DNA of 39,321 nt from Nostocaceae cyanobacterium (GCA_030065825.1 JASJCY010000044.1:1-39321), one strand, 5' to 3'. Shown: positions 1 to 9,591, numbered from the stretch's first letter. Numbers and translations: made by a program. Notes: generated from the letters alone by a model not told the origin.

Positions 1-40
1 AATAGACGAAGCACGTTAAAACGCGCTGAAATCTTTACCC

Positions 41-64
41 AGTCTGATTTATCAGACTTTGTTT
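41..64 (+). terminator. Hairpin with short T-rich tail
   Basis: A 7-bp perfect inverted repeat AGTCTGA/TCAGACT with a 4-nt loop (TTTA) is followed by TTGTTT, which fits a weak intrinsic terminator for a plus-strand gene left of the window. The rest of 1-243 shows no gene and no other structure that I can support. Confidence 0.4.
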
Positions 65-243
65 ATAGGTTCCTGGGATTTCAATCCTAGGCGATGTGGA
101 ATGCTAATCGAGAATGGTGCAAGTTATCATTTTTTTACCAGAAAGTCTGTCCTATAGCCATCTTATCGCTGAATGAAATTTTGCTGCTATAAATTGGTAA
201 TGTACATTCTACAATGGTGAATATAACCTTTGTTTAATTAACT

Positions 244-873
244 ATGGTTCAAATAATCCAGGCTCAAAATGTCACCCTTGGCTTTTTAGCAGCAAAATTT
301 GGACTGCAACTTGTTAATAACGAGGACTTTTTTACAGAATGGTTTGAGGATATACCAGAAATTACAGATTTAGAAAAGCAATATTTAAATAGAGTTAAAA
401 ATAACTTTCTCCGTTTAATTCAATATCCACCAATTTTAGAAGATGCAGTGAAAATGGTGGTGTTATCTCCACTTTTAGATTTAGCAGGATTTTACGAAGA
501 TCCTTTTTTAATCACAACAGAAAAGTCGATTGAATTGGCTGTAGAATCAGAGTCAGAAATAGTTAGAGGACGAATTGATGTATTAGTTATTCAAGAGCAA
601 TTATGGTTGCTGGTAATTGAGTCTAAAAAGGCTAGTTTTTCTTTATTAGAAGCTAGACCCCAGGCATTAGCTTACATGTTGGCAAACCCCAATACAAAAA
701 TACCTGTATTTGGATTAGTATTAAATGGGGAAGATTTTCAATTTATCAAACTAACTAAGGAAGATAAACCATTTTATGCCTTATCTGATAAATTCACTCT
801 CTACAAACGCGAAAACGAATTATATCAAGTTCTCACTATACTAAAAAAGCTGGGTAAAATTATTAGTAAATAA
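244..873 (+). CDS. PD-(D/E)xK nuclease-like protein (HsdR N-terminal-like)
   Basis: A soluble 209-aa protein with no signal peptide. The central part reads GRIDVLVI then LLVIESKKA, placing D112 and E126-S-K128 on adjacent predicted strands, followed by Q140 and Y144. This D...ExK arrangement is that of PD-(D/E)xK nucleases and resembles the N-terminal nuclease domain of type I restriction HsdR and related stand-alone cyanobacterial proteins. There is no helicase domain and no hsdM or hsdS nearby, so it is not a complete restriction system. The stop codon is 2 nt before the ATG of the cysteine desulfurase, so the two are probably co-transcribed. The fold assignment is by motif only, and the substrate is unknown. 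Confidence 0.7.
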   Translation: MVQIIQAQNVTLGFLAAKFGLQLVNNEDFFTEWFEDIPEITDLEKQYLNRVKNNFLRLIQYPPILEDAVKMVVLSPLLDLAGFYEDPFLITTEKSIELAVESESEIVRGRIDVLVIQEQLWLLVIESKKASFSLLEARPQALAYMLANPNTKIPVFGLVLNGEDFQFIKLTKEDKPFYALSDKFTLYKRENELYQVLTILKKLGKIISK

Positions 874-875
874 CC

Positions 876-2048
876 ATGTCTATTCGCCCCATCTACCTCG
901 ATTGTCACGCTACCACTCCCGTGGATGAACGGGTAATAAATGCCATGTTACCCTACTTGAAGGAGCATTTTGGTAACCCTGCTAGTATCAACCATATGTA
1001 TGGCTGGGAAGCAGAAGCAGCAGTAAAAAAATCCCGAGAAATTTTAGCAAATTCTATTAATGCAACTCCTGAAGAAATTGTCTTTACCAGTGGTGCCACA
1101 GAAGCGAATAATTTAGCAATAAAAGGTGTTGCTGAAGCATATTTTCAAAAAGGTCAACATATTATCACTGTAGTCACTGAACATAACGCCGTTATTGACC
1201 CTTGCAAATATTTACAAACTCTCGGTTTTGAAATTACTTTTCTCCCCGTTCAAACAGATGGATTAATTAATTTAAATGAGTTAGAAAAATCTTTGCGTCC
1301 TGATACAATTCTAGTGTCTGTAATGGCGGCTAATAATGAAATTGGAGTCTTACAACCCCTGGCAGAAATTGGGGAAATATGTCGAGAACGCAACGTTTTT
1401 TTACATACAGATGCTGCCCAAGCTATTGGTAAAATACCCTTAGATGTGCAGGGGATGAAAATTGATATGATGTCCCTCACAGCACATAAAATCTACGGTC
1501 CCAAGGGTATTGGTGCATTGTATGTGCGTCGTCGTCACCCCAGAGTGCAACTCGCAGCGCAGCAACATGGGGGGGGACATGAAAGAGGAATGCGTTCGGG
1601 TACTTTAGCTACAGCGCAAATTGTCGGTTTTGCCAAGGCAACAGAAATCGCTTTAGAATCACAAGAGAGTGAAAATCAACACCTCACCCTATTGAGGGAA
1701 AGATTGTGGAAACAGATTTCTCAGTTAGAGGGAATTTACCTGAATGGACATCCTACCCAGAGACTAACAGGAAATTTAAATGTCAGTGTTGAGGGTGTGG
1801 ATGGTGCCGCATTGTTGTTAGGATTACAATCAGTAATGGCAGTATCTTCCGGTGCGGCTTGTTCTTCTGCGACTACTGCACCTTCCCATGTTCTCACAGC
1901 TTTGGGACATTCGGAAAAATTAGCTTATGCAACAGTCAGGTTTGGTATCGGACGATTCAATACCATTGAGGAAATTGACAGGGTAGGAGAACATTTTGTT
2001 TCTACTGTTCACAGTTTGCGTAAGCAGGGGTTAAAAGTTAGGAGTTAG
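876..2048 (+). CDS. Cysteine desulfurase (NifS/IscS class)
   Basis: PLP-dependent enzyme that takes sulfur from L-cysteine and passes it, via a cysteine persulfide, to Fe-S cluster assembly or other thio-cofactor acceptors in the cytoplasm. The 390-aa length is normal for the family. The PLP-binding lysine is K205 in SLTAHKIYGPKG, the ATEANN motif is at 74-79 and the catalytic cysteine is C329 in SSGAACSS. An aspartate in HTDAAQ (D179) would contact the PLP pyridine nitrogen. It starts 2 nt after the nuclease-like gene. No nifU, nifB, isc or suf genes are near, so a nitrogenase-specific role cannot be claimed. It could equally be the housekeeping enzyme. Confidence 0.92.
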   Translation: MSIRPIYLDCHATTPVDERVINAMLPYLKEHFGNPASINHMYGWEAEAAVKKSREILANSINATPEEIVFTSGATEANNLAIKGVAEAYFQKGQHIITVVTEHNAVIDPCKYLQTLGFEITFLPVQTDGLINLNELEKSLRPDTILVSVMAANNEIGVLQPLAEIGEICRERNVFLHTDAAQAIGKIPLDVQGMKIDMMSLTAHKIYGPKGIGALYVRRRHPRVQLAAQQHGGGHERGMRSGTLATAQIVGFAKATEIALESQESENQHLTLLRERLWKQISQLEGIYLNGHPTQRLTGNLNVSVEGVDGAALLLGLQSVMAVSSGAACSSATTAPSHVLTALGHSEKLAYATVRFGIGRFNTIEEIDRVGEHFVSTVHSLRKQGLKVRS

Positions 2049-2054
2049 GAGTTT

Positions 2055-2125
2055 AATCACAGATTGCACAGATTCCACTGTCCGTCCAATCTGTGTAATC
2101 TGTGTAATCTGTATAATCTGTGATT
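2055..2125. repeat. Tandem 9-10 bp repeat within an inverted repeat
   Basis: The region contains AATCTGTGT-type units repeated three to four times, bounded by AATCACAGATT on the left and its complement AATCTGTGATT on the right. It lies just after the cysteine desulfurase stop and could form a long hairpin. No T-run follows, so I do not call it a terminator. Confidence 0.6.
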
Positions 2126-2168
2126 GGAGTTAGGAGTGATGGGGAATTGGGAATAGTTAATTAGGACA

Positions 2169-2690
2169 ATGTATTTGTTACTAATTATGGAAATCTCCCC
2201 AGTTGATTCTCTAACCCGTCAAATTAGCGTTGCAGCCATTACCGGATACCAAAAGCATATTTCACCCCATAAAGGCTTTGCTTGCGCTCACAGGGTACTA
2301 TATGGGGGTGAATCTTGCTCTCAGTATGTTAAGCGGGTAATTGCAACAAAAGGCTTGAGAAAAGGATTAATTATGTCTCGTACCCGTTTTCAAGCTTGCA
2401 AGGAAGCTAATCAAATTTTGCAATCGCACGCTGAAAGCATAGAACCCCCTGAGGAAGATTTCCCTAATAATACAGAAGCAGCAAAGCAACAAAAAGAACG
2501 TCGCAGGATTGGAAGACGAAATGACTATCAACGTTGTAACTCTTTAGAGGACAGAAATTGTTATGTTAACTGTGCCGAACTAGGTTGTGATTTTACGGAG
2601 ATTAGTTTTGATTTGTGTGATTTAGATTGCAGCATCATTGACTGTGGGTTGGGTGATTGCAATATTTTGGATTGTGCTAGTTGCGGCTAA
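2169..2690 (+). CDS. yidD: YidD-family protein with Cys-rich C-terminal tail
   Basis: The first ~85 residues match the YidD membrane-insertion-efficiency-factor pattern: GYQKHISPHKG, then an SCSQYV motif, KGLRKGL and a closing RFQAC. YidD proteins lie at the inner face of the membrane and assist YidC/Sec insertion of membrane proteins. Typical members are about 70-110 aa. This one is 173 aa because it carries a charged linker (about 95-120) and a tail of ten cysteines spaced as DC-x4-DC-x4-DC near the end. The start could also be the second Met (codon 7). The Cys-rich tail has no function I can assign; metal binding is a guess. Confidence 0.72.
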   Translation: MYLLLIMEISPVDSLTRQISVAAITGYQKHISPHKGFACAHRVLYGGESCSQYVKRVIATKGLRKGLIMSRTRFQACKEANQILQSHAESIEPPEEDFPNNTEAAKQQKERRRIGRRNDYQRCNSLEDRNCYVNCAELGCDFTEISFDLCDLDCSIIDCGLGDCNILDCASCG

Positions 2691-2691
2691 C

Positions 2692-2737
2692 ATTCCCCAT
2701 TCCCCATTCCCCGTTCCCTATTCCCTATTTCCTAAAA
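2692..2737. repeat. STRR heptamer array (TTCCCCA/TTCCCTA)
   Basis: Consecutive 7-bp units of the form TTCCCCA, TTCCCCG and TTCCCTA follow the yidD stop. This is a short tandemly repeated repetitive sequence typical of filamentous cyanobacteria. Confidence 0.85.
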
Positions 2738-2829
2738 AAATATTTGCGATGTCGTACCTTTACTATGGTATATGTAAAATACGGTAATCCCATCTACAAA
2801 CCGTAGATTAGTGGCAGAGGTTCGTTGCA

Positions 2830-3846
2830 GTGGGCATCATAGTAGAAAACGTATCGAAGCAGTTTGGTAGCTTTAGAGCCGTAGATAATGTCAACCTAGA
2901 GATTAAAAGCGGTTCGTTAGTAGCATTGTTAGGACCATCGGGGTCGGGAAAATCGACCCTGTTGCGACTAATTGCGGGTTTGGAAATGCCAGATAGCGGT
3001 AAAATTTTGCTAACGGGTAAGGATGCGACTTATCAAAGTGTACAGGAGAGGAATATTGGTTTTGTATTCCAGCATTATGCCCTGTTTAAGCATATGACGG
3101 TACGGGAGAATATTGCTTTTGGGTTGGAGATTCGCAAAGCAGCGAAAGCCAAGATTAAGGCAAGGGTAAATGATTTACTGGAATTGGTGCAGTTAAGTGG
3201 GTTAGGCGATCGCTATCCATCCCAGCTTTCCGGAGGTCAACGACAAAGGGTAGCATTAGCTAGGGCTTTAGCTGTAGAACCCAAGGTGTTACTATTGGAT
3301 GAACCTTTTGGGGCATTAGATGCTAAGGTAAGGAAGGATTTACGGGCATGGTTACGCCGTTTACATGATGAGGTTCATGTTACCACAGTTTTTGTCACCC
3401 ATGACCAGGAAGAAGCGATGGAGGTCTCGGATGAGATTGTGGTGATGAATAAGGGAAGGGTGGAACAGGTAGGGACACCAGCAGAAATTTACGACCATCC
3501 TGCAACAGCATTTGTGATGAGTTTTATTGGTCCTGTAAATGTGTTACCTAGCACGTCTCACATTTTCCAAAAAAATGGATTTGATTCTGCTCATTCAGAG
3601 ATGTTTTTACGTCCCCAAGATGTGATTGTGGACACTTCACCTAATGGGACGACTGTACCCGCGAGGGTGAGTAGATTAATACATTTAGGCTGGGAAATTC
3701 AGGCAGAATTGACTTTAGATGATGGACAAGTAGTATTAGCCCATTTATCACGGGAACGTTTCGATCAATTGCACTTGGAACCCGAACAACGGGTATATGT
3801 AAAACCCAAGGATGCTAAGTCTTTCCCTTTGTATTATTCAATTTAA
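2830..3846 (+). CDS. cysA: Sulfate/thiosulfate ABC transporter ATPase (CysA)
   Basis: Cytoplasmic ATPase subunit that would drive sulfate or thiosulfate import with CysT/CysW permeases and a periplasmic binding protein. All nucleotide-binding motifs are intact: Walker [10 protein letters not shown] (35-43), Q-loop Q81, signature LSGGQ (133-137), Walker B LLLDEP (154-159) and the switch histidine H191. A C-terminal TOBE-like regulatory domain runs from about 240 to 338. The start is GTG. No permease or binding-protein gene is adjacent, so the partners must lie elsewhere. The family could be confused with other MalK/PotA-type ATPases, but the N-terminal [14 protein letters not shown] sequence is CysA-like. 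Confidence 0.85.
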   Translation: MGIIVENVSKQFGSFRAVDNVNLEIKSGSLVALLGPSGSGKSTLLRLIAGLEMPDSGKILLTGKDATYQSVQERNIGFVFQHYALFKHMTVRENIAFGLEIRKAAKAKIKARVNDLLELVQLSGLGDRYPSQLSGGQRQRVALARALAVEPKVLLLDEPFGALDAKVRKDLRAWLRRLHDEVHVTTVFVTHDQEEAMEVSDEIVVMNKGRVEQVGTPAEIYDHPATAFVMSFIGPVNVLPSTSHIFQKNGFDSAHSEMFLRPQDVIVDTSPNGTTVPARVSRLIHLGWEIQAELTLDDGQVVLAHLSRERFDQLHLEPEQRVYVKPKDAKSFPLYYSI

Positions 3847-4081
3847 AATTGATAATTTTGATTTGCGAAATACCTAGGGGTATGGCATATATAGAACTTA
3901 TATTTGATTTTAAAAATATAGGTGGGGTGGGTTATGCTAAAGGCTAATGCACCAAACCCTTGAAAGTGATGCGTTACGCTACGGGATAATATATCCTACA
4001 TAGACTTTCCTTAACTACAGATGGAGGTATTATTAGGGTTGACTAGAAAAATATAAAATAGAGTCATCCCCAACTCTAAAA

Positions 4082-4645
4082 ATGACCATGACTCAACTCA
4101 AAACCCAACTCACTCTGGAAGAATTTTTTGCTATCTCTGGAGGGGATATTACCTATGAATTTGTGGATGGGGAAGCGAAATCAAAAATATTACCAAAACG
4201 ATTTCATTCCAAATTAACCCTGGTTTTGGCTTTACTTCTGGTAGAATGGGCACAAAATTGGGGAGAAGTGGGTATAGAATGGGCTGTTATCCTAAAGCGC
4301 AATGGTAGAGATTGGGTTAGTGTTCCTGATTTGCTTTACATTTCCTATACTCGTTTAAATCGGGATGTTGTTATAGATGAAGCTTGTCCGATTCCTCCAG
4401 AACTTGCTATAGAGATTATCTCACCTGACCAAACTTTTGCAGAAATGACAGAAAAAGCCACAGATTATCTCAAAGCAGGAGTTCTCAGAGTTTGGGTTGT
4501 GGATGCAAAAGCGAAAGCCATTACTATCTTTTATCCGGATACACCACCACACACAAAAAGAGGTAAGGATACTTTAGCAGATTCTTTACTAGAAGGAATA
4601 ACATTTACACCCCAAGATATTTTTGCACAAGCAGGAATTCCCTAG
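4082..4645 (+). CDS. Uma2-family (DUF820) putative restriction-endonuclease-fold protein
   Basis: A 187-aa protein with the usual Uma2 layout: an N-terminal LTLEEFFAI segment, YEFVDGE at 25-31, VPDLLYI (D83), ELAIEIISP (E111) and a C-terminal segment ending in a DIF motif. These acidic residues correspond to the PD-(D/E)xK core of the family. Uma2 genes are highly amplified in filamentous cyanobacteria and their biological role is unknown. Two in-frame ATGs (codons 1 and 3) are possible starts. It stands alone between spacers of about 235 bp and 670 bp. Confidence 0.85.
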   Translation: MTMTQLKTQLTLEEFFAISGGDITYEFVDGEAKSKILPKRFHSKLTLVLALLLVEWAQNWGEVGIEWAVILKRNGRDWVSVPDLLYISYTRLNRDVVIDEACPIPPELAIEIISPDQTFAEMTEKATDYLKAGVLRVWVVDAKAKAITIFYPDTPPHTKRGKDTLADSLLEGITFTPQDIFAQAGIP

Positions 4646-4711
4646 TACGGTTGGGTGGAATTAAAAATTAAAAATTAAAACAGACATAACTCAGTTTGAA
4701 ATATTTAACTT

Positions 4712-4885
4712 AGAGGGTGTTTATAAAAGAAATATAAAACTCTCGTGTCCAGAAACCGGGTTTCTTTTGGTATACATGCTCAAATTTTCGCTTCTCCACC
4801 TATAGAAACCCGGTTTCTTTGCAATAATATTCGATACTTTACTTACCCGAAACCCAGTTTTTTTATAAATTATTTCTTACTTTTA
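4712..4885. repeat. MITE-like element, family 2 (TTTATAAAG-ended)
   Basis: The left end AGAGGGTGTTTATAAAAG matches the ends of the elements at 9975 and 26736. Inside are AGAAACCGGGTTTCT and, inverted, CTATAGAAACCCGGTTTCTT, preceded by CTCCACC as in the 26736 copy. The right end is unclear, so the boundary is approximate. It occupies part of the 670-bp gene-free spacer 4646-5315. The remainder is AT-rich with no gene visible. Confidence 0.55.
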
Positions 4886-5198
4886 CACATACTATAAAAA
4901 GCTAGGTTTAGTATAAGTTATATTTTTGTAAGTTTTGCGTCTTTACAGAGTTGAGAATTGTTGACAAAAAACTATTTTAGCAAACTCATAAAGCTATATA
5001 ATTACTTAAAGAACCAAAGAGCATTTTTGCTGTTGAGGAATGATTTTTTCTTCAATTAAAGCAATGCAAATGGCAGCAAATTTCCCATAACCACAGCTGT
5101 ACAAACCCTGTTGGATTATATCTAGGAAATTTTCGGTTTGAGATTAAATATTTCTGGTTAATGTCCCCACAGGAAAAATCCAGAACTAATCCATCCTG

Positions 5199-5275
5199 CT
5201 TGCACCAAAAACCGGGTTGATAAATGCAATTTTAGGGTTTGTGAGTTTAGCTATTCCCAATAAACCCGGTTTCTG
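5199..5275. repeat. MITE-like element, family 1 (CTTGCACC ... AAACCCGGTTTCTG)
   Basis: It begins CTTGCACCAAAAACCGGGTT and ends AATAAACCCGGTTTCTG, with a T(A)GGGTTT core. The same plan is seen at 9652-9737, 32741-32836 and 33044-33125. It lies 41 bp upstream of hetI and could influence its promoter. Confidence 0.65.
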
Positions 5276-5315
5276 TTAAATATCAAAAATTGGCTGACTT
5301 ACACTTGCTGACTCA

Positions 5316-6035
5316 ATGACACCTATTAATCCTCTGTGGCTACCTGCACCGACAGATTTGACTTTGTTGCAGGATAATGTACATATCTGGAAAATTAACC
5401 TTGATATCGCGGAAGTAGAATTGCAAAATTTGCGTCAAACTCTTTCCGAAGATGAACAACATCGTGCTGATAGATTTTATCAGAAACAGCACCGACATCG
5501 TTTTACTGCTGGTAGGGGTATTTTACGAACGATATTAAGTCGTTATTTAGGGATTGAACCCCACCAGGTAATTTTTGAGTATGAACCCTTGGGAAAGCCA
5601 AAATTAGCGGATTCATTGAACGCGAGTAAATTGTGTTTTAATTTATCTCATTCTCAAGATTTAGCTTTGTGTGCAGTGAGTTGCGATCGCACGGTCGGTA
5701 TAGACTTAGAATATATCCGTCCGATGTCTACTCTTCTTTCTCTTGCAAAACAATTTTTTGCTGTTTCCGAATATGCGGTAATTGAGTCTTTAGCACCCCC
5801 ACGACAACGGGAAATGTTTTATCGCTATTGGACTTGTAAGGAAGCTTATTTAAAAGCTACTGGTGTGGGATTATCTCAATTACGAGAAATAGAGGTTTGT
5901 CTCAGTGCTACAGAACCCGCGAGATTGACAACAGATTCGGAATGGAGTTTGTTGGAAATAGCACCTGAAGAAAATTTTGCAGCTGCGATTGCTGTTCAGG
6001 GTTTTGGTTTTCAGTTACAGTACTGGCAATATTAA
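5316..6035 (+). CDS. hetI: 4'-phosphopantetheinyl transferase HetI
   Basis: Transfers the phosphopantetheine arm from CoA to the conserved serine of acyl carrier domains, here most plausibly those of HglE (two) and HglB (one). The 239-aa Sfp-type protein has the diagnostic motifs FNLSHS (108-113), VGIDLEYI (D130 and E132, Mg2+ ligands) and WTCKEAYLK (E176, K175, K180). The hetI-hglB pairing in convergent orientation matches the Anabaena PCC 7120 locus, where hetN separates them; here hetN is absent. HetI is probably also the cell's general PPTase for fatty acid synthesis, since many cyanobacteria have only one. A strong hairpin terminator follows the gene. Confidence 0.92.
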   Translation: MTPINPLWLPAPTDLTLLQDNVHIWKINLDIAEVELQNLRQTLSEDEQHRADRFYQKQHRHRFTAGRGILRTILSRYLGIEPHQVIFEYEPLGKPKLADSLNASKLCFNLSHSQDLALCAVSCDRTVGIDLEYIRPMSTLLSLAKQFFAVSEYAVIESLAPPRQREMFYRYWTCKEAYLKATGVGLSQLREIEVCLSATEPARLTTDSEWSLLEIAPEENFAAAIAVQGFGFQLQYWQY

Positions 6036-6059
6036 TTGTCATAAATCAAAGATACAATT

Positions 6060-6098
6060 TTGTAGTTCTACTGCAGCAGAACTACAATCATTTTTTAT
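6060..6098 (+). terminator. Intrinsic terminator of hetI
   Basis: A 10-bp perfect stem TTGTAGTTCT/AGAACTACAA with an 8-nt loop (6060-6087) is followed by TCATTTTTT. It lies 25 bp after the hetI stop on the plus strand. Confidence 0.75.
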
Positions 6099-6148
6099 GG
6101 GTTTATATATATGAATCCGGTTTGATTTGTAAAATGACTTGTGAAGGT

Positions 6149-6234
6149 AGGGAAGAGGAAAGAGGGAAGAGGGAATAGGGAAGAGGGAATAGGGAAGAGG
6201 GAATAGGGAATAGGGAATAGGGAATAGGGAATAG
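6149..6234. repeat. STRR heptamer array (GGGAATA/GGGAAGA)
   Basis: About twelve 7-bp units of GGGAATA and GGGAAGA in tandem within the convergent hetI-hglB spacer. The apparent minus-strand reading frame across it (FPIPYSLFPLPYS...) is only the repeat translated. Confidence 0.9.
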
Positions 6235-6304
6235 AAAGTATAATGAGATTTTTCCAAAAATCAAATAGGAACCCTATAGATAAAAAAAGATAGGAAATAT
6301 ATCC

Positions 6305-6365
6305 TATCGTTTTATTTACCCTTCTATTTATCCTTCTATTTACCCTTTTATTTTACCCTTCTATC
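6305..6365. repeat. Degenerate tandem repeat (TTTACCCTTCTA-like)
   Basis: Four imperfect copies of a 12-14 bp unit (TATTTACCCTTC with variants) lie between the STRR array and the palindrome at 6376. No coding potential. Confidence 0.6.
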
Positions 6366-6375
6366 AGAACCAAGA

Positions 6376-6405
6376 TGTAGAGACGTAATATATTACGTCT
6401 CTACA
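6376..6405. repeat. Perfect 30-bp palindrome after hglB
   Basis: The half-site TGTAGAGACGTAATA is followed directly by its exact complement, ending 3 bp before the hglB stop codon (minus strand). There is no T-run on the hglB-transcript side, so this looks like the GTAGAGACGT-type dispersed palindrome of filamentous cyanobacteria rather than a classic terminator. It could still act as a 3'-end stabilising hairpin for the hgl transcript. Confidence 0.75.
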
Positions 6406-6408
6406 ATC

Positions 6409-7920
6409 CTAAGCAAAAGTTAAAAACCCATTTTGCATCAAGAAAGCGGAGTAAGTCATTAACAATTGAGAATCTAAAGGAGGACAAACAATACCACTAC
6501 CAGCTAATGCATTTACTGTCGCTTCACAGCTAATTTTAGGTCTTCTTGATTGTAAATATAAATCGGGAATGGTGATTTGTTCATCTGACCATCTCTCTAA
6601 TAAGAAAGGACGCAATGTATATAAGGGGTTGTCTTGAGAAGACAAGTTATTAATTAATTTTTCTTGCCATTGTTCATAGGGAATCATTTCAATGGGAAAA
6701 CCCACAGAACTAATCCATTCTACTAATTGTTTTAGGGGAACAGGTTCGGGGTGTTGTAAATGAAAAGCTTTACCTAAAGATTCCTCTTGTCTTGATAGAT
6801 AAACAATGGCTTTGCTGACATAATCAACGGGGGAAGCATCCAACATATAATCTACATCAGGGAAGCATCCCATTTGGATACAACCTTTAATTACCAGATT
6901 AATAAAATCATCGGTATTACAAATACCAGTTCTGCTATCTCCGGAGATTAAAGGAGGTCGATGAATGGTAATCGGAATTCCTCTTTGTGCAGCAACTTTC
7001 ACTAGTTGTTCTGCTACCCATTTTGTTTGGGAATAACCGAGAAAAATACCTTGCCAATTATCAAAATTATCATCTTCTTTGACTAGCTTACCTGCATAAT
7101 CAGGAGACTCAAATACAGCAACGCTAGATACATAATGTACTGGCTTGAGTTTAAATAAACTAGCCATGCGTAAAACTTCTTGAGTTCCTAACACATTGGG
7201 AGATTTTAAAGCTTGATATGGATAAACATAATTCAGCATTGCACCACTATGATAAATGCTGTCGATATTCGCTGCCAGCATTTCAAAACCTTCGGTGCTG
7301 ATACCTAATTTTGGTTGAGATAAATCGCCAATTACGGGGATAATTCGGGGACTTAATTGTTCATCCCAAAGAGCATATTGTTCGAGGTTTTGTTTGAGTT
7401 TTAATTTACCTGCTTCAAAATTTGCAGCGCGTACTAAGCAATAAATATCGGCATTAGTTTGTTGCAGGATTTCATGGAGTAAAAATGCTCCTAAATAACC
7501 AGTTCCACCGGTGAGGAAAATGTTATCAGGTCGGGGGTTAAATTTGAAAGATGTGGAGACGGGACGAATAAATGGATCGAGTACTACTTCTGCACCTAAA
7601 TCTACATTTACATGGTTAACAGGAGTAGAATTTGTGGGATTGACAGCACCTGAATTTAATTCTTCTGATTCCTCTGCTAAACGCTGGGAAAGGGATTCAA
7701 TATCAGGGTAATGCCATAATATTGTAGGAGCAATTTGAAATCCCAACATTTTCTCGGTTTTGGTAACCAAAACCATGGCTTTGGTGGAATCTAAACCGTA
7801 ACTTTCTAAAGCTTGTTGGGTATCTATTTCTGCTGTGTCAACTTTTAAGGCTTCTGCGAGATTAGATACGAGCCATTCTTGAATTTCTGTGGCGGTAAAA
7901 ATTTGTTTTGAAACCATCAT
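6409..7920 (-). CDS. hglB: Heterocyst glycolipid ACP-thioester reductase HglB (HetM)
   Basis: Last enzyme of the glycolipid polyketide line: it should hold the finished acyl chain on its own carrier domain and release it reductively as an aldehyde or alcohol using NAD(P)H. Residues ~1-85 form an ACP with the phosphopantetheine serine S45 in YGLDSTKA. From ~130 on is a thioester-reductase extended SDR domain with the nucleotide loop GGTGYLG (138-144), active-site VSSVAVF (264-270) and Y296-x3-K300 (YSQTK). The length (503 aa) is that expected for HglB/HetM. It starts one base after the hglA stop, so the two are tightly coupled. In PCC 7120 the gene is called hglB or hetM. Confidence 0.93.
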   Translation of the reverse strand: MMVSKQIFTATEIQEWLVSNLAEALKVDTAEIDTQQALESYGLDSTKAMVLVTKTEKMLGFQIAPTILWHYPDIESLSQRLAEESEELNSGAVNPTNSTPVNHVNVDLGAEVVLDPFIRPVSTSFKFNPRPDNIFLTGGTGYLGAFLLHEILQQTNADIYCLVRAANFEAGKLKLKQNLEQYALWDEQLSPRIIPVIGDLSQPKLGISTEGFEMLAANIDSIYHSGAMLNYVYPYQALKSPNVLGTQEVLRMASLFKLKPVHYVSSVAVFESPDYAGKLVKEDDNFDNWQGIFLGYSQTKWVAEQLVKVAAQRGIPITIHRPPLISGDSRTGICNTDDFINLVIKGCIQMGCFPDVDYMLDASPVDYVSKAIVYLSRQEESLGKAFHLQHPEPVPLKQLVEWISSVGFPIEMIPYEQWQEKLINNLSSQDNPLYTLRPFLLERWSDEQITIPDLYLQSRRPKISCEATVNALAGSGIVCPPLDSQLLMTYSAFLMQNGFLTFA

Positions 7921-7921
7921 G

Positions 7922-9583
7922 TTACACCTCTAATGTAGATTTTTCTGGGTAATAGTGACTGTATGCGTGAGGAATTTGTAGTCCTTGCATTTTCAAGTTT
8001 TGAATGCGTAATAAATAAGCGGCTCCCATCATAATATGGTTAGCTACATCTGCAACGCGGCGATTATTTGGCTCGGATAAATAAGAACCTTTTACCCAAT
8101 CATTAAAACCACCCATAGCAGGACCACACCAAATTTGATAATCAACTTCTCGACCTTTTTCTCCTGTACTAGACCACCGGGAGGATAATCCTAAATACCA
8201 GCGAAAAATTAAAGCCATTTTCAGCTTAGGATTGTTTAATGCTTTCCCCAATTTTTGGGGATTTTTTTGAGATAAATATTCTGCTGTTGTTTCCCAAACT
8301 TCATCCAGACTTTTGCGGAAAATTTGTTTCTCTAATTTCTGTTTTTCGGGAGTGGGAATTTCATCAATTGAGTTGTAATTACGGTAAATTTCGTAGAGTT
8401 TTTGCGCTCTTAATGGGAACATTGTTCCTCGTTTTAGGACTTGTAATTTAACTCCCATTTCAAACATATCTGCTGCGGGAGCCATCATTACATCAGCCAT
8501 TCCTGCTTGTGCTAATAATCTCTTTGTATATTCAGAAGTTCCGGCTTCAATACAGGATTGATTAATAGAACCAGTTACCACATAAGCAGCACCCATCATA
8601 AACCCAGCAAGAGCAGATTCTGGTGTAGCAATTCCTCCTGCTACGCCAATTCTAATAGGTTTTTCGTAATTGTATTGTGCTTGAATTTCGTCCCTTAAAG
8701 CAATCATTGAAGGGAGTAAACATACTAAGGGACGATTATCTGTATGACCTCCAGAATCGGCTTCTACGGTAATATCATCAGCGAGGGGTACTTTGGAGGC
8801 TAAATTTGCTTGGAGTTCGGTAATTAAGCCTTGTGCAACCAATTCTTTGAGGATTTTTGTGGGTGCTGGTTGCATAAATTTGGTCGCTACTTCTCGGCGA
8901 GAAATTTTAGCGATCACTTTATTTTTGATTTGAATTTGATTAGCAGAATTGACGCTTAATCCAGCCGCACGGTAATAAATTATGTTGGGAGTTAGGTCGA
9001 GAAATGCTGAAGCTTCTACGGTGTGGACTCCATATTTGAGATATAAATCAATTGCACTGTGTTCAATTTTAGGTTCGTTGGGACTGTGGATTAAATTAAA
9101 AGCGTAGGGACCAAATGGTAAGGCTTGTTGAATGCGATTGATAGCTGTTTCTAAGCGTTCTGGAGGTAATCCTCCGGCTCCAAATGAACCTAAAATTTTC
9201 TCTTTTCCTAGAGCGATAATCATTTCTGAGGAAGCAATTCCCCCAGCCATTGCTCCGGTTGTATAAGCGTATTTGAGGTTATGAAATGAAAGGAAGTCGG
9301 GGTCACCTAATTGTTGAATGGAGATGGGTGGAATTGTTGTGAGTAGTTCTATTTTTTCTGGGTTAATGTTGTTGTTAGGAGATAGATAACCTTCGTTGGT
9401 AATACCAATTTTTCCGTCTACTCTGAGGATGTGACAAGGTTGGTTTAAGTTATTTAGTTTTTCTTTGATGATTCTTGGGTGAAAGGATATGGAGTCTAAA
9501 GAACCTTTCCATGTGTGATTAGTTCTAAAGGTGGAGGTAGAAAAGGTCAGATTGTTATTAAGTACCGCATCGACTGTTTTCAC
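7922..9583 (-). CDS. hglA: PfaD-like enoyl reductase HglA
   Basis: A flavin-dependent (nitronate-monooxygenase/PfaD family) enoyl reductase, the counterpart of PfaD of polyunsaturated fatty acid synthases; it would reduce the enoyl intermediate so that the chain becomes saturated. The TIM-barrel signatures of the family are seen: [52 protein letters not shown] (quoted in part) and [18 protein letters not shown] choose the GTG at 9583 (553 aa) because GAGGGG (9592-9597) sits 8 nt upstream and the protein then begins [12 protein letters not shown]. An ATG at 9649 would add 22 residues but has no Shine-Dalgarno and directly abuts a MITE-like repeat. The name follows the order E-F-G-D-C-A-B recalled for PCC 7120; the family call is surer than the symbol. 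Confidence 0.88.
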   Translation of the reverse strand: MKTVDAVLNNNLTFSTSTFRTNHTWKGSLDSISFHPRIIKEKLNNLNQPCHILRVDGKIGITNEGYLSPNNNINPEKIELLTTIPPISIQQLGDPDFLSFHNLKYAYTTGAMAGGIASSEMIIALGKEKILGSFGAGGLPPERLETAINRIQQALPFGPYAFNLIHSPNEPKIEHSAIDLYLKYGVHTVEASAFLDLTPNIIYYRAAGLSVNSANQIQIKNKVIAKISRREVATKFMQPAPTKILKELVAQGLITELQANLASKVPLADDITVEADSGGHTDNRPLVCLLPSMIALRDEIQAQYNYEKPIRIGVAGGIATPESALAGFMMGAAYVVTGSINQSCIEAGTSEYTKRLLAQAGMADVMMAPAADMFEMGVKLQVLKRGTMFPLRAQKLYEIYRNYNSIDEIPTPEKQKLEKQIFRKSLDEVWETTAEYLSQKNPQKLGKALNNPKLKMALIFRWYLGLSSRWSSTGEKGREVDYQIWCGPAMGGFNDWVKGSYLSEPNNRRVADVANHIMMGAAYLLRIQNLKMQGLQIPHAYSHYYPEKSTLEV

Positions 9584-9591
9584 GGTAATTT

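Noticed and set aside
2055-2125. Terminator after the cysteine desulfurase
   Set aside because: Inverted repeat present, but it is built of tandem repeats, has a large loop and lacks a T-run.
6039-6257. 72-aa minus-strand frame rich in FPIPYSLFPLPYS
   Set aside because: It is a translated STRR heptamer array, which always gives an open frame.
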